From: a candidate division WOR-3 bacterium
GTDB lineage: Bacteria; Hydrothermota; Tepidihabitantia; Tepidihabitantales; Tepidihabitantaceae
Direction of reading: 5' to 3'
DNA: 64,000 nt
Assembly (NCBI GenBank): GCA_024653355.1
Contig: JANLFQ010000001.1
Coordinates: forward strand, 62,001-126,000
The position numbers were made by a program, and so were the translations under genes. How positions within the stretch are numbered: position 1 is the stretch's first letter; the number at the start of each line of letters is the position of its first letter. The notes under the pieces are model-generated. The model saw only the letters and a program-made list of their open reading frames with translations, searched no databases and was not told the origin of the DNA. Positions 17,185 through 26,877 of the stretch are shown piece by piece.

Positions 17185-18636
17185 TTAGATTTTTTCGACC
17201 GCGGTTTGCATCCAGTAAGTGCGCTCTGCTTCTAGGAGTTTCAAGTCTTTGCGGGTTATACCGGTTGGATAGACTCCTTTAAAGCAGGCAGTGCAGAAGT
17301 GCCGGGAAGACTGTTCGCCGCGCACCGCTTCAATTAAGCCGTCGTAGGTCTGATAAATTAGGGCGTCGGCACCGATTATCTGACAAACCTCTTCTTCGGT
17401 TCGGCCCTTGGCGATAAATTCGCCCCTGGTCATCATATCGATACCATAAACACAGGGATAACGGAGAGGCGGCGCGGTAATTGCCAGGAAGACTTTTCGG
17501 GCACCGGCTTCACGAATCATCTGGACAATCTCCTTTGATGTCGTGCCCCGGACTATGGAATCGTCAACCAGCAGGACATTTTTGCCTGCGATTTGTGAGC
17601 GAACCGGGTTCAATTTTTGTCGTACGGAGTGGGAACGGTTGGACTGCCAAGGCATGATGAAGGTACGGGCGATGTAGCGGTTTTTAATTAACCCTTCCCG
17701 CAACTCCAGCCCGAGTATCCGGGCCAAGGCAACACCAGCCGGACGGGCAGTATCGGGAACGGCGATAACCATATCCGGTTGTAACCCCCGACGGCGAACC
17801 TCAACAGCAAGTTTTTCGCCCAGTCGTAAGCGGGCTTCGTAGACTTCAATGTTGTCGATGACCGATTCCGGCCGGGCGAAATAGACAAATTCAAATATGC
17901 AGGTGTAGGGTTCACCTTTTTTTATCTGCTTAGAGTGCAGGCGGTGCTGGGAATCGATGAAAATCGCCTCACCGGGATTGATATCGCGAAACTGTTTAAA
18001 ACCAAGGATGTCAAGAGCGACGCTCTCTGATGCCACGGCAAAACTGTTGCCATCCTGGGCAATCACGAGCGGTCTGATGCCCTTCGCGTCCCGGAAGGCA
18101 AAAAGCCCCTGGCGATGGATTAAACCGACAACCGAATAGGCACCCTGAGTGCGGCGGAAGACCGCTTGAATTGCCCGGAATACATCGGTTGGTTTTACGC
18201 GCGTCCCTTTTGTTTTTTCCAGTTCGCCAGCAAAAATATGAAGAATTGGTTCAAGGTCACAGAAACTTGTTAACTGACGGCGGTCTTTTCGCTTAAGTTC
18301 TTCGCGGAGGTGAAAATAGTTGGTAACATTGCCGTTGTGCGCCATGGCAATCCCATACGGGTAGTTTACATAGAAAGGTTGGGCATCTTCGCTCGAGCCC
18401 GGACCAATAGTCGGATAACGGGTATGGCCAATACCCAGTGAGCCAGTAAGACGGGCAAGGTTCTTCTCATTAAACACCTGCGTTACCAGGCCGTTGCCCT
18501 TTTTTAGATGAAGGGTTAAGTCCGAGGTCAGGATGCCAGCAGAGTTTTGTCCCCGGTGCTGGAGGGCAAGTAGTCCCTCAAGCAGGTCAAGAGCAACCGG
18601 GTCCTTTTCATAGAAGAGTCCTAAAACGCCGCACAT
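17185..18636 (-). CDS. purF: Amidophosphoribosyltransferase (glutamine PRPP amidotransferase)
   Basis: 483 residues. The N-terminus MCGVLGLFY puts the catalytic cysteine at position 2, and HRGQNSAGI, GIGHTRYPT and AHNGNVTN are class II glutaminase motifs. The C-terminal phosphoribosyltransferase domain carries the PRPP loop LLVDDSIVRGTT. Four cysteines at the positions used for an iron-sulfur cluster in Bacillus-type enzymes are present (YTCIFEF, RYPCVYG and FCTAC), so a 4Fe-4S cluster is likely. It catalyses the first step of purine synthesis. It is transcribed alone, towards ftsZ, from a promoter that would give a leaderless message. Confidence 0.95.
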   Translation of the reverse strand: MCGVLGLFYEKDPVALDLLEGLLALQHRGQNSAGILTSDLTLHLKKGNGLVTQVFNEKNLARLTGSLGIGHTRYPTIGPGSSEDAQPFYVNYPYGIAMAHNGNVTNYFHLREELKRKDRRQLTSFCDLEPILHIFAGELEKTKGTRVKPTDVFRAIQAVFRRTQGAYSVVGLIHRQGLFAFRDAKGIRPLVIAQDGNSFAVASESVALDILGFKQFRDINPGEAIFIDSQHRLHSKQIKKGEPYTCIFEFVYFARPESVIDNIEVYEARLRLGEKLAVEVRRRGLQPDMVIAVPDTARPAGVALARILGLELREGLIKNRYIARTFIMPWQSNRSHSVRQKLNPVRSQIAGKNVLLVDDSIVRGTTSKEIVQMIREAGARKVFLAITAPPLRYPCVYGIDMMTRGEFIAKGRTEEEVCQIIGADALIYQTYDGLIEAVRGEQSSRHFCTACFKGVYPTGITRKDLKLLEAERTYWMQTAVEKI

Positions 18637-18642
18637 TCTTAT

Positions 18643-18670
18643 ATATTAAAAAGAAATCAATTTAAGTCAA
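18643..18670 (-). promoter_or_regulatory. Promoter of purF, probably leaderless
   Basis: On the minus strand TTGACT (18670-18665), a 16-bp spacer and TAATAT (18648-18643). The ATG at 18636 begins 6 bases after the -10 box, so transcription is predicted to start at the start codon. No Shine-Dalgarno sequence fits in the gap. Confidence 0.5.
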
Positions 18671-18773
18671 ATTTGCTGAAGTGCTAACAATTGTACTCTT
18701 GTAGTTGAGTTGAGAATGGGCAAAGCCTTGGGCGGTGTCGGGGGCGTTATCTCCTCCGTCGAAATGGATGAAT

Positions 18774-19652
18774 CTAAACTCCTCTGCCTTCGAAATCGGG
18801 GGTAAAATCTTCGGAGGCGGCGGATAACTCCTGGCAATAGCCTTGTTTGAATCCCAATTCAATGAAGTACTGGCGAATTGCTTCGTATTCAGAAGGTCGA
18901 AGCCGACGGTTCATTCCTTCCAGTTCCCGAGCGCGGTAGGCGGGGTAGTACTGCGCCATCAGGCTGATTTGCGTTTCGGTGCCCAGGTTTTCTTTTATCC
19001 AGAGAAGGATTTTTTTTGAATCGTCAATTTGGCCCGGTAAAACGAGATGGCGGATTATAAGCCCTTTTTTCATTACACCCTGGTCGTCGTAGACATTCTG
19101 CCGGGTCTGGCGCTTCATTTCGGTTATCGCACGAGTAGCAAAATGGAAGTAGTTGGGGGCGGAAGAGTATTTTCGCGCCAGTTCGTCGGAGAAGTATTTG
19201 AGGTCAGGTAGATAGATATCAACTAAATCTTCGAGCCGGCGCAGGGTTTCAATTTTTTCGTAGGCGTTGGAGTTCCAGACAATCGGGATTTTCAGTTTTG
19301 GTTTTACCTTTTCGAGAATGGGAATGAGCTGCAGACTGTACTGGGTTGGGGTGACAAGGTTGATATTGTGGGCACCGCGGTCTTGAAGTTCAAGGATAAT
19401 TTGTTCAAGGCGCTCGGCACTGACCTTGTGGCCGTATCCCTCTTGCGAGATGTCGTAGTTCTGGCAGAATTTGCAGGCGAGGTTGCAGTGGGTAAAGAAT
19501 ATTGTCCCCGAACCCCGGCTTCCTGAAATCGGTGGTTCTTCCCAGTAATGGAGTTGTGCCTGGGCAACCTCAATATCTGCGGTGGCCCGGCATCGGCCCG
19601 TTTGAATTGAACGGTCGACCAGGCATTCAAAAGGACAGGCGTTGCAGAGCAT
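18774..19652 (-). CDS. Radical SAM protein of the PflX (pyruvate formate-lyase activase-like) group
   Basis: 292 residues. The radical SAM cluster motif is CNLACKFC (near residue 56), followed by QNYDISQEGYG. An N-terminal CNACPFEC with a later GRC resembles a second metal-binding region of the PflX/COG1313 group. Later motifs (LVTPTQYS, YLPDLKYF, RHLVLPGQ) fit that same group. These proteins are annotated as putative glycyl-radical activases, but their substrate is unproven. The class III ribonucleotide reductase in this window needs an activase, but this enzyme is distant (about 15 kb) and is not NrdG-like in size, so I do not assign that role. Confidence 0.78.
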   Translation of the reverse strand: MLCNACPFECLVDRSIQTGRCRATADIEVAQAQLHYWEEPPISGSRGSGTIFFTHCNLACKFCQNYDISQEGYGHKVSAERLEQIILELQDRGAHNINLVTPTQYSLQLIPILEKVKPKLKIPIVWNSNAYEKIETLRRLEDLVDIYLPDLKYFSDELARKYSSAPNYFHFATRAITEMKRQTRQNVYDDQGVMKKGLIIRHLVLPGQIDDSKKILLWIKENLGTETQISLMAQYYPAYRARELEGMNRRLRPSEYEAIRQYFIELGFKQGYCQELSAASEDFTPDFEGRGV

Positions 19653-19703
19653 AATTAGATTTTATGAAATTTCGAACTCCAGGCAACGGAGGACAAAACC
19701 GGT

Positions 19704-20291
19704 TTAAATTTCTTTTCGTCCTTCTAAGGCACGGGCAACAGTTTCACGGTCGGCGAGTTCAAGGTCGCTGCCCATCGGTAAACCACGAGCGATACGGGTG
19801 ACCTGAATGTTTAAGGGTTTAAGGAGCTGGGCAATGTAGATTGCCGATGCCTCGCCTTCGGTTGTTGGATTGGTGGCGATGATTACTTCGGTGACTCCTT
19901 CGCTTTGGACCCGCGCCAGCAATTCTTTGATATGAAGGTTTTCCGGTTGAACATTGTCAAGGGGCGAAATCACGCCCCCGAGGATGTGGTAGCGACCCCG
20001 GTATTGCCCGGTTTGTTCAATTACCAGTACATCAGCCGGCTCTTCAACCACGCACACTATTTTGGGGTTGCGAGTTGCATCGGCACATATTGAACAGATT
20101 TCCTGCTCCGTAATGTTAAAGCAGATAGTACAGAGCCGGAGCTGTTTGCGTGCCCGAGTGAGCGACTCTTCGATTTCCTGACTCAAACCGGGGTTCTTAA
20201 GCAGATGGAAGGCGAGACGCTGGGCGGACTTTTTGCCAATACCGGGAAGACGGGAAAGGACAGCGATAAGGTTATCGAGCGATTGAGTCAC
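19704..20291 (-). CDS. recR: Recombination mediator RecR
   Basis: 195 residues with the standard RecR layout: helix-hairpin-helix LPGIGKKSAQRLAFHLL at residues 15-31, a zinc finger (CTICFNITEQEICSIC near residue 54), a Toprim domain (VCVVEEPADVLVIE, then RYHILGGVISPLD) and the C-terminal Walker-like TRIARGLPMGSDLEL. It acts with RecO/RecF to load RecA at gaps. The start overlaps the dnaX stop by 4 bases. In many genomes ebfC (yaaK) lies between dnaX and recR; it is absent here. Confidence 0.95.
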   Translation of the reverse strand: MTQSLDNLIAVLSRLPGIGKKSAQRLAFHLLKNPGLSQEIEESLTRARKQLRLCTICFNITEQEICSICADATRNPKIVCVVEEPADVLVIEQTGQYRGRYHILGGVISPLDNVQPENLHIKELLARVQSEGVTEVIIATNPTTEGEASAIYIAQLLKPLNIQVTRIARGLPMGSDLELADRETVARALEGRKEI

Positions 20292-21769
20292 TGCTCTTCG
20301 ACCTCGCCAAAATGTTTTTTGAGTTTGTCTTTGATGTGGTCGATTTTATTTTCTTCCTGCACGGTGGCGTTTAGATGGGTGGGTGCACCAACAATTTCGG
20401 AAAGTATTGAGTCAATCAGTTTCTGGTGTTTTTCTATCTGCAGGATGATGCCTTTCTGTTCCCGAGGAAAGGTCACTTTGAGAGTGGACGAGTCCCTAAC
20501 GGTTGGTGTGCCGACCTGGAGAAGAGCGGCCAGGGGTGCTTTTTGGGTTGCGAGCCGGTTGCATAGCTGACGGTAGATTTGTCCTGGTTCATTGGCGGGA
20601 GGCGGTTGGTCCATTGAAATGTTAGGGGCGTTTGTCTTTTCGCGAATGCGGGGTGGATTTTGAGGAGGCGGAGTGAGTTTTTCTCCTAAAAGTTTGAGCG
20701 AGACAATTTCCAGTAATAAACGAGGAATCGGGGAATAACGAGCCGTTGATTCGTTTTCACTTAAGAGTTTGAGAATCTCCATTAATTGTTCGCGGGAGAA
20801 TCGGGCGGCTTGTTTATTTAGGCGGTCGAGCTCGTCGGCAGAGAAGCCTGATTCAGGGGGTATGCCATCAAGTTTTGCGACAAGGAGGTTACGGAAATGG
20901 GTAACCGCACCGGTATAAAACTCGATAAAGTCGTAGCCCGATGTGAAGAGCCGGTCGATGAAGTCGAACAGACCACGGGCGTTGCCGGTTGCGAGTAGTT
21001 CCGCATATTCAAAGAAAAGGTTTGCGGGGACAAGCCCGAGAAGCTCTTCAGCATGGGAAAGTTCAACCCCTTCCGGGCTATAGGTGGCGAGTTGTTCGAG
21101 GAGTCCTTCGGCGTCGCGAATTGCACCATCAGCCCGGCGCGCAATAGCGCTTAGCGCCTCCGGGGAAATTTTAATTTTTTCCCGTTCGGCAATCCAGGTT
21201 AGGCGCTCGACAATTTCTGCCGGGGTTGCTTTTCGGAAGTCAAAACGCTGGCAGCGCGAAATGATGGTTGGCGGTACTTTGTGCGCGGCGGTTGTTGCCA
21301 GGATAAATTTGGCATGGGCGGGCGGTTCTTCGAGCGTTTTGAGCAGGGCATTAAAGGCTTCGGCGGTTAGCATATGAACTTCGTCGATGATGTAAACTTT
21401 ATAACGGAGGCTTGCCGGGGCGTACTTGATGTTTTCGCGCAGTTCTCTTACTTGGTCGATGCCCCGGTTGGAGGCGCCGTCAATTTCCAAAACATCCATA
21501 CTGCGCGATGCGGCGATTTCGATGCACGCCGAACATTGGTTACAGGGCGTGGTTGTTGGTTTATCAAAGGAAAGACAGTTGAGGCTTTTTGCCAGTATGC
21601 GCGCGGTTGTGGTCTTACCAACACCGCGTGGCCCGCTGAAGAGATAGGCGTTGGCAAGGCGATTGAGTTCAATGGCACGGGTCAGGGTGTTACGGACATG
21701 GTCCTGAATAAGAAGTTCAGCAAAAGTTTGCGGCCGGTACTTCAGGGTTAAAACTTTACGAGTGGACAT
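20288..21769 (-). CDS. dnaX: DNA polymerase III gamma/tau subunit
   Basis: 493 residues. The AAA+ clamp-loader core shows LKYRPQTFAEL, Walker A GPRGVGKTTTARIL near residue 40, a zinc module beginning CNQCSAC, Walker B IIDEVHMLT and sensor 1 FILATTAAHKVPPTI with SRC. The C-terminal third (about 370-493) is the variable tau region. The ATG at 21769 directly precedes the conserved RKVLTLKYRPQ, so the frame upstream to 21832 is rejected: it runs into the SRP RNA. The gene starts 15 bases after the RNA's 3' end, an arrangement also known from Bacillus subtilis (scr-dnaX-recR). Confidence 0.95.
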   Translation of the reverse strand: MSTRKVLTLKYRPQTFAELLIQDHVRNTLTRAIELNRLANAYLFSGPRGVGKTTTARILAKSLNCLSFDKPTTTPCNQCSACIEIAASRSMDVLEIDGASNRGIDQVRELRENIKYAPASLRYKVYIIDEVHMLTAEAFNALLKTLEEPPAHAKFILATTAAHKVPPTIISRCQRFDFRKATPAEIVERLTWIAEREKIKISPEALSAIARRADGAIRDAEGLLEQLATYSPEGVELSHAEELLGLVPANLFFEYAELLATGNARGLFDFIDRLFTSGYDFIEFYTGAVTHFRNLLVAKLDGIPPESGFSADELDRLNKQAARFSREQLMEILKLLSENESTARYSPIPRLLLEIVSLKLLGEKLTPPPQNPPRIREKTNAPNISMDQPPPANEPGQIYRQLCNRLATQKAPLAALLQVGTPTVRDSSTLKVTFPREQKGIILQIEKHQKLIDSILSEIVGAPTHLNATVQEENKIDHIKDKLKKHFGEVEEQ

Positions 21770-21784
21770 CAGGCGGTGATGAAT

Positions 21785-22059
<275 letters not shown>

Positions 22060-22082
22060 AAAAAGTAGTTCAATGCCAACCA

Positions 22083-23048
22083 TTAACGCATCAGTTGTGA
22101 TGGCGGGGCGAATATGTTCCTTGTGTCGAGAGTTTCGGTTAGGACACCAACTTTGAGCATCCGGCTGGCAAGGGCCTGGATGCCGGGTTTGTTGATTTCG
22201 GAGATTTTCTGGAACAGGGGAAGCCGGGTGCCAGCGCCGGCGGTGTCGTTACCGAAGAAGAATTGGCTGACAATTTTTTTCGCTTCTCCGGGCTGCGCGT
22301 CAATCCGGTCAACCGCGGCATCAAGGGCAATTTTAAGCCTGGTACGCTGAATTTTGGTGGTGTTTTTTAAGAATTGGGGGCTGAAGCCAATCGCATAAGC
22401 CGGAAATGGGCTTGCGATGTACTTTGTCGTCAGGGCGGTCAGGGTGTCGAATTTCGTAAAATCAATCTGGGTTATGAAGGGTTCGAGAACCCATACCGCA
22501 TCAAATTCGCCGGCGGCAAGACGAGCGGGTAACACAGGCAATGGTAGTTCGGTAAGTTTAACATTCGACGGGTTCAGGTTAATGCCGGCAAAAAGGAGCG
22601 GGAGGTAGTCGCGCAGTACCGGCGGATAACCAACTCTTTTGTCTTTCAGGTCGTTGACCGTTTTGATTTTACCCTTGATTGGTTTGGCGATTGCATCGAC
22701 CGGCAGTGTCGGCCGGAATTCCACCGCCATAAACACCTTCAGGGTTTCACCTTTATTAACGATGCGTTTGAACACCGTACTCCAGGGGAAGATGCCGACA
22801 TCGATGTTGCCCGCGAAGAGTTCGTCAAGCGCCTTTTCTGGGTCTGAGTAGAATGTTATCTCTGGTTCTATGCGGTTTTTAACGAATAGCGTATCCTGAA
22901 CCGCAACGATGAAGGGCAGCGCCGCAACCGAACTGTCACAGGCGAAACGGAGGCGCTGGGGGCGGTTTTCCTGTAATTGCGGGTACAGGATGACGCCGAT
23001 TAGAACCAGGCTGAGGACGATGATAATAGCGGTTAATAGTTTAGTCAT
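22083..23048 (-). CDS. ABC-type substrate-binding protein (NMT1/SsuA-like), membrane-anchored
   Basis: 321 residues. A single N-terminal hydrophobic segment (LTAIIIVLSLVLIGVILY, residues 4-21) lacks a lipobox cysteine, so it is either an uncleaved anchor or a signal peptide. The mature part follows the periplasmic binding-protein type 2 fold of the NMT1/SsuA group (LPFIVAVQDTLFVKNRI, GNIDVGIFPWSTVFK, DLKDKRVGYPPV, GEFDAVWVLEPFI). Such proteins bring nitrate, sulfonate, thiamine precursors or related ligands to an ABC importer, but no permease or ATPase is adjacent and the ligand cannot be read from the sequence. AAGGAG precedes the ATG, 10 bases after the TPR gene's stop. Confidence 0.75.
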   Translation of the reverse strand: MTKLLTAIIIVLSLVLIGVILYPQLQENRPQRLRFACDSSVAALPFIVAVQDTLFVKNRIEPEITFYSDPEKALDELFAGNIDVGIFPWSTVFKRIVNKGETLKVFMAVEFRPTLPVDAIAKPIKGKIKTVNDLKDKRVGYPPVLRDYLPLLFAGINLNPSNVKLTELPLPVLPARLAAGEFDAVWVLEPFITQIDFTKFDTLTALTTKYIASPFPAYAIGFSPQFLKNTTKIQRTRLKIALDAAVDRIDAQPGEAKKIVSQFFFGNDTAGAGTRLPLFQKISEINKPGIQALASRMLKVGVLTETLDTRNIFAPPSQLMR

Positions 23049-23057
23049 CTTTGCTCC

Positions 23058-24674
23058 TTATTTGCTCAATTTTTTATACATCTCGTAAGCCCAGGCTGCC
23101 TTATCTTTGTTACCGGTTTCCCGGTAGCAGTGGACAAGGTTGAGGTAGGCTTCACCGTTTTTGGGGTTGATTTTGGTTGTCATTATCAGATTGGGAATCG
23201 CCTGATTGAGGATTGATTTTCCCCGTTCCGCGCGCCCGGCTTCAATTTGTGCGAGACCGAACCCGGTCAGGCTTGTCCCATACAGCAGGTAGATGTTTTC
23301 CAACTGAACCGGGTTTTCCGCACTTAAAAACATACCGGCGGTGTCCGCTGGGGTGAGGGGAAATTCTTTCTGCTCTTTTTTGTCGGGGAAGTAAAACCAG
23401 GAGTAACTGCCCGCGCGATAACCAAGGGCGAACAGGGTGCTGTCAACAACAGCAAGGAGGTCGCCGGTGAGTTGTAGATAGCCTGTTTTTGCTGCCTCCG
23501 GGGAAATCTGGGCGACGAGCTGGGCGATGAGGTTTGGTGGTAGCACGCTTAGCGGTACAACCGTTCCGGCAATTACTTGAGAAAAGGTTGCGGCAGCAAG
23601 GCTGTCGTTGCGCCCCTGATACTGGGCGATGCCGAGGTTAAACATCGTGGTAAAGTCAAATCGGTCGTATTTTAACGCCTGGGCGAAAAGTGATTCCGCT
23701 TGGGCACGGTACCGTTCTGCCGTGTCCCGTTTAGCCTCGGCTGATGCCCGAAGTAAGGCGGTGCCGAGGCGGGCTGATGTAACATTGAGATTGTTCTCGG
23801 CATAGAAAAGGCGGGAGGCAATCTGGGCGAACTTTTCCAGCTGTTTACCTCCTGCCAACTCCTTTTCAATGTAGCGCTTTAGTTCTTCGGGAGGAGAAAA
23901 CCGCTGCTTTTCGACCAGTTGTTCGGCAACCAAGCGGATGCGGTTCGTATCATTGGTTTTAAGAAGGTTACCCAGTTCGGTCAGAGCGCTATCAAGTCGG
24001 GCTTGGTAGATCTTTAATGCTTCGCGGTAGTAGTAAGAGACTGAGTCCCAGCGGCTTTGCTTTGCCTGAGGTGTTTTCCAGGCACTGTCCGGTTTCTGGA
24101 AGAAGTAGAGCCCGATGAGTGAGTAGGCTTCGGCGCTGGCGGTGTTAAGGGCAAGCATTTGACGGGCGGTGGTGAGCATATCTTCGTACTTTCCCATTGT
24201 GCTGTAGGAGTTGGCAATAAGCGAATAGGGTTGAGAGCGGTCAGGATGGATTTTTAGCGCGGCTCGGGCATAGGTTATTGCCTTTTCGTAATCACCCGCG
24301 GCGTAGTTTTCCCGGCTGGCGGTAATAAAAGCGGTCCAGACCCAGTACTCCTGTTGCTCGTCGTTACGGATGCTGGTGACGAGATGCGAGTCGTTTTCAA
24401 CCGCCTTTAGGAAATGCTCGGCGGCGGGTGTGAGCCGGTTTAACTGGGCTTCGCACAACCCGAGCCAGAGGTGAATGCTGGCGAGGGTTGGGTTGTCAAC
24501 GGTTGTCCCGTACTGCTCAAGCGCCTTTTCAAACTGTTCTCGTGCTCGTTCATAGCGGCCACCCTGATAGTGGATTCGTCCGCCTCGTAAGAGGGCGTCG
24601 AGCGGTACATTCTGAGCGACGACGACCCCGCTTAGGACAACGAGCGTTATTGCAAACCGACGGAAAGTTAACAT
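23058..24674 (-). CDS. Exported tetratricopeptide-repeat protein
   Basis: 538 residues. A signal peptide (RRFAITLVVLSGVVVAQ) with likely cleavage after VVA or AQN is followed by TPR helices. Clear repeats are GRIHYQGGRYERAREQFEKAL, AAGDYEKAITYARAALKIHP, and SLIANSYSTMGKYEDMLTTA; further degenerate repeats occur near residues 340-370 and 490-535. The middle is helical and charged. It is likely periplasmic and scaffold-like, with no catalytic domain seen. The start at 24674 is set by AGGAGG seven bases upstream and a promoter at 24711-24738. It is co-transcribed with the substrate-binding protein. Confidence 0.75.
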   Translation of the reverse strand: MLTFRRFAITLVVLSGVVVAQNVPLDALLRGGRIHYQGGRYERAREQFEKALEQYGTTVDNPTLASIHLWLGLCEAQLNRLTPAAEHFLKAVENDSHLVTSIRNDEQQEYWVWTAFITASRENYAAGDYEKAITYARAALKIHPDRSQPYSLIANSYSTMGKYEDMLTTARQMLALNTASAEAYSLIGLYFFQKPDSAWKTPQAKQSRWDSVSYYYREALKIYQARLDSALTELGNLLKTNDTNRIRLVAEQLVEKQRFSPPEELKRYIEKELAGGKQLEKFAQIASRLFYAENNLNVTSARLGTALLRASAEAKRDTAERYRAQAESLFAQALKYDRFDFTTMFNLGIAQYQGRNDSLAAATFSQVIAGTVVPLSVLPPNLIAQLVAQISPEAAKTGYLQLTGDLLAVVDSTLFALGYRAGSYSWFYFPDKKEQKEFPLTPADTAGMFLSAENPVQLENIYLLYGTSLTGFGLAQIEAGRAERGKSILNQAIPNLIMTTKINPKNGEAYLNLVHCYRETGNKDKAAWAYEMYKKLSK

Positions 24675-24710
24675 TTTTATCCTCCTGAGATTTTGCACTA
24701 AATTAAAGAA

Positions 24711-24738
24711 ATCATAACCATTTTGTTTTCACTGTCAA
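24711..24738 (-). promoter_or_regulatory. Promoter of the TPR gene
   Basis: On the minus strand a perfect TTGACA (24738-24733), a 16-bp spacer and TATGAT (24716-24711). It leaves a leader of about 30 bases containing AGGAGG, so this unit is not leaderless. Confidence 0.6.
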
Positions 24739-24752
24739 ACATCGTTTGTGCG

Positions 24753-25475
24753 TCAAAGGAGCGAACCCGTCTTTTGGGGCAGGTATTCCGTTTTTAGGTT
24801 GTGGATGCCCCAGAAGATGTTGGTTTTGATGCGGTGGTCGGTGTGTTCAAGACGGGCGAGAAAGCGGCGGATGAGCAGCCGTTTGCTTTTTTTACCGTAA
24901 GGGCAGGGGTTGCGCACCGGACGGATTGCGGCGACTCTGAGTCGGGTGCGGATGAGCTCTTCGGTGAAGTAATAAAGGGGGCGGATAACAATGAGCGTAC
25001 CGGAAAAAAGCGACTGTCGGGGTAGAATTGTTCGTGCCGAGGATGTGAAAAATAGGTTCAGCAAAAATGTTTCATTGACATCTTCTAAGTGGTGGCCCAG
25101 CGCCACCTTATGGCAACCCAGTTGGACCGCAGCCGAAAAGAGTGCTTTGCGCCGTTCGTGGGCACAAAAAAAACAGGAGTCGGTCTTCGTTGCCCGAAGT
25201 TTCGCCGGAACATCAACTTTTTTTACGGTGCAGGTAAGCCCAAACCGCTGGCATATTGCCGCAATGCGGTCTGTTTTCCAGCCGGGAAATCCGGGATTGA
25301 TGTGGATGGGATAAATCTGCCAGTTCTTTCGATAACGGCGATTGTACTCCCAGAGGGTTAAAAGTAGGCACAGGCTGTCGGCGCCACCCGAAAGTCCGAC
25401 CGCCACTTTCTCATTTTCTTCAAGGAGTTGATTTGGGGTCAGTGCCGCCCGCAGGAGTCGTTCAGAACGGTGCAT
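24753..25475 (-). CDS. PP-loop tRNA thiolation enzyme, TtcA-like
   Basis: 240 residues. The PP-loop VGLSGGADSLCLLL (near residue 26) binds ATP; CFFCAHERRKALF (near 100) supplies the CxxC pair typical of TtcA-type 2-thiocytidine synthetases; LGHHLEDVNETFLLNLFF (near 125) and RNPCPYGKKSKR (near 190) are further family motifs. TtcA thiolates cytidine 32 of tRNA with a 4Fe-4S cluster. It is shorter than E. coli TtcA (about 310 residues), and related TtuA/TilS enzymes share the PP loop, so the exact substrate is open. The gene starts 15 bases after the phosphohexomutase stop. Confidence 0.72.
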   Translation of the reverse strand: MHRSERLLRAALTPNQLLEENEKVAVGLSGGADSLCLLLTLWEYNRRYRKNWQIYPIHINPGFPGWKTDRIAAICQRFGLTCTVKKVDVPAKLRATKTDSCFFCAHERRKALFSAAVQLGCHKVALGHHLEDVNETFLLNLFFTSSARTILPRQSLFSGTLIVIRPLYYFTEELIRTRLRVAAIRPVRNPCPYGKKSKRLLIRRFLARLEHTDHRIKTNIFWGIHNLKTEYLPQKTGSLL

Positions 25476-25490
25476 CTTTAAACAGGATGT

Positions 25491-26873
25491 TCAGTTCTCG
25501 GGCAGGACAACTTCCGGGAATTTGCGGAGTTGGTCATAAAACAGTTGTCGGATTTCATTTAACCTTTCCCGGGTTTTGGCTTCAAAGCGCAGAACGAGAA
25601 TCGGCTGGGTATTGGAGGCGCGGACCAGGCCCCAGCCATCCGGAAATACCACACGGACACCATCGATGTCAATTGTTTCAAATTGTTGGCGGAAATAGTG
25701 GTTCAGGGTTGATACCACCTCAAATTTCCGTTTGTCCGCATCCGGGCTTGCGATTTTAACCCGGATTTCAGGGGTGGCATAGTAGTAGGGTATCTCTGCC
25801 ACCAGTTCAGATAGCCTTTTTCCTGAATTGGCGAGGAGTTGTAGTAACCGCAGGGAAGCGAAGATGGCGTCGTCGTAGCCGTAGTAGTCGTCGGCGAAAA
25901 ACATATGGCCCGACATCTCGCCGGCAATGAGGGCGCCCTCTGACTTCATCTTTGCCTTAATCAAGGAGTGACCCGTTTTCCACATCACGGGCACACCGCC
26001 CAGTTTTTTGATGTACTCAATCAGCCCCTGAGAACATTTGACTTCAAACACAACCTTTGCCCCGGGCTGCCGGGCAAGAATCTCCCGGGCAAATAGAGCC
26101 AGAAGCCGGTCACCGTAAATGGTGGCACCGGTTTCGTCAATGACACCGATGCGGTCGGCATCGCCATCGTACCCGATGCCACAGTCGGCATTAGTTTCTT
26201 TAACCAGGTTGATCGCCTGTTCAAGATATGCGGGAACAGTGGGGTCAGGAACATGGCTCGGGAAGTTGCCGTCGGGTGTTAAGTTGATAAACACCGGCTG
26301 GATTGGGGTTTTGGTAATCAACCTTTCGAGAAGTACACCGGCGGTGCCGTTACCCGGGTCAAAAACCACCCGGAGCGGTTTTGTGATTTTTACTTTTGAC
26401 AGGCAGAGCGTGATATAAGGGTCAATGACATCGCATTGGCTCAGTTTACCCTTGCCGATGGCAAATTTGCCTTCTTCGGCAATTTGGCGCAACAGTTGGA
26501 TTTCGGTACCGTAGATGGTGGTTTTGTGCATGCCGATTTTAAAGCCGTTTTCATCGGGCGGGTTGTGGCTGGCGGTAATCATTATGCCGGCGTCGATGTT
26601 TAAGTTGAAAAAGGAGAAGTAGAACACCGGTGTTGGCACAACGCCGATTTGTATCACATCGACACCGGTGGCAAGCAACCCTTCGGTCAACGCCTTTTCA
26701 ATTCTTGGTCCGGAGAGCCTGACATCCCGGCCAACAACACATCGGTAGACTCCTTTGTTCTGGATGTGGGTGCCAAAGGCTTGAGCCAGACGGAAAACAA
26801 CATCGTCGGAAAGGTCGGTTTCCGCCTTACCACGGATGTCGTATTCACGAAATATCGCGGGATTAAACATCAT
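25491..26873 (-). CDS. Phosphomannomutase/phosphoglucomutase
   Basis: 460 residues of the alpha-D-phosphohexomutase family. Motifs: FREYDIRG at the N-terminus, the phosphoserine loop ITASHNPPDENGFK near residue 100, the Mg-binding GYDGDADRIGV near 235, the sugar loop GEMSGHMFF near 320 and the phosphate loop RASNTQPILVLRFEA near 415. Such enzymes interconvert hexose 1- and 6-phosphates for glycan precursors; the family members AlgC and ManB are dual or mannose-specific, which cannot be decided here. The start is a double ATG (26873 and 26870) placed 4 bases after an extended -10 box, implying a leaderless message. Confidence 0.9.
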   Translation of the reverse strand: MMFNPAIFREYDIRGKAETDLSDDVVFRLAQAFGTHIQNKGVYRCVVGRDVRLSGPRIEKALTEGLLATGVDVIQIGVVPTPVFYFSFFNLNIDAGIMITASHNPPDENGFKIGMHKTTIYGTEIQLLRQIAEEGKFAIGKGKLSQCDVIDPYITLCLSKVKITKPLRVVFDPGNGTAGVLLERLITKTPIQPVFINLTPDGNFPSHVPDPTVPAYLEQAINLVKETNADCGIGYDGDADRIGVIDETGATIYGDRLLALFAREILARQPGAKVVFEVKCSQGLIEYIKKLGGVPVMWKTGHSLIKAKMKSEGALIAGEMSGHMFFADDYYGYDDAIFASLRLLQLLANSGKRLSELVAEIPYYYATPEIRVKIASPDADKRKFEVVSTLNHYFRQQFETIDIDGVRVVFPDGWGLVRASNTQPILVLRFEAKTRERLNEIRQLFYDQLRKFPEVVLPEN

Positions 26874-26877
26874 AAAA

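Noticed and set aside
18774-19652. Reading the radical SAM gene as nrdG, the activase of the class III reductase
   Set aside because: NrdG is shorter (about 150-240 residues), lacks the N-terminal CNACPFEC region seen here, and usually lies beside nrdD; the match is to the PflX group instead.
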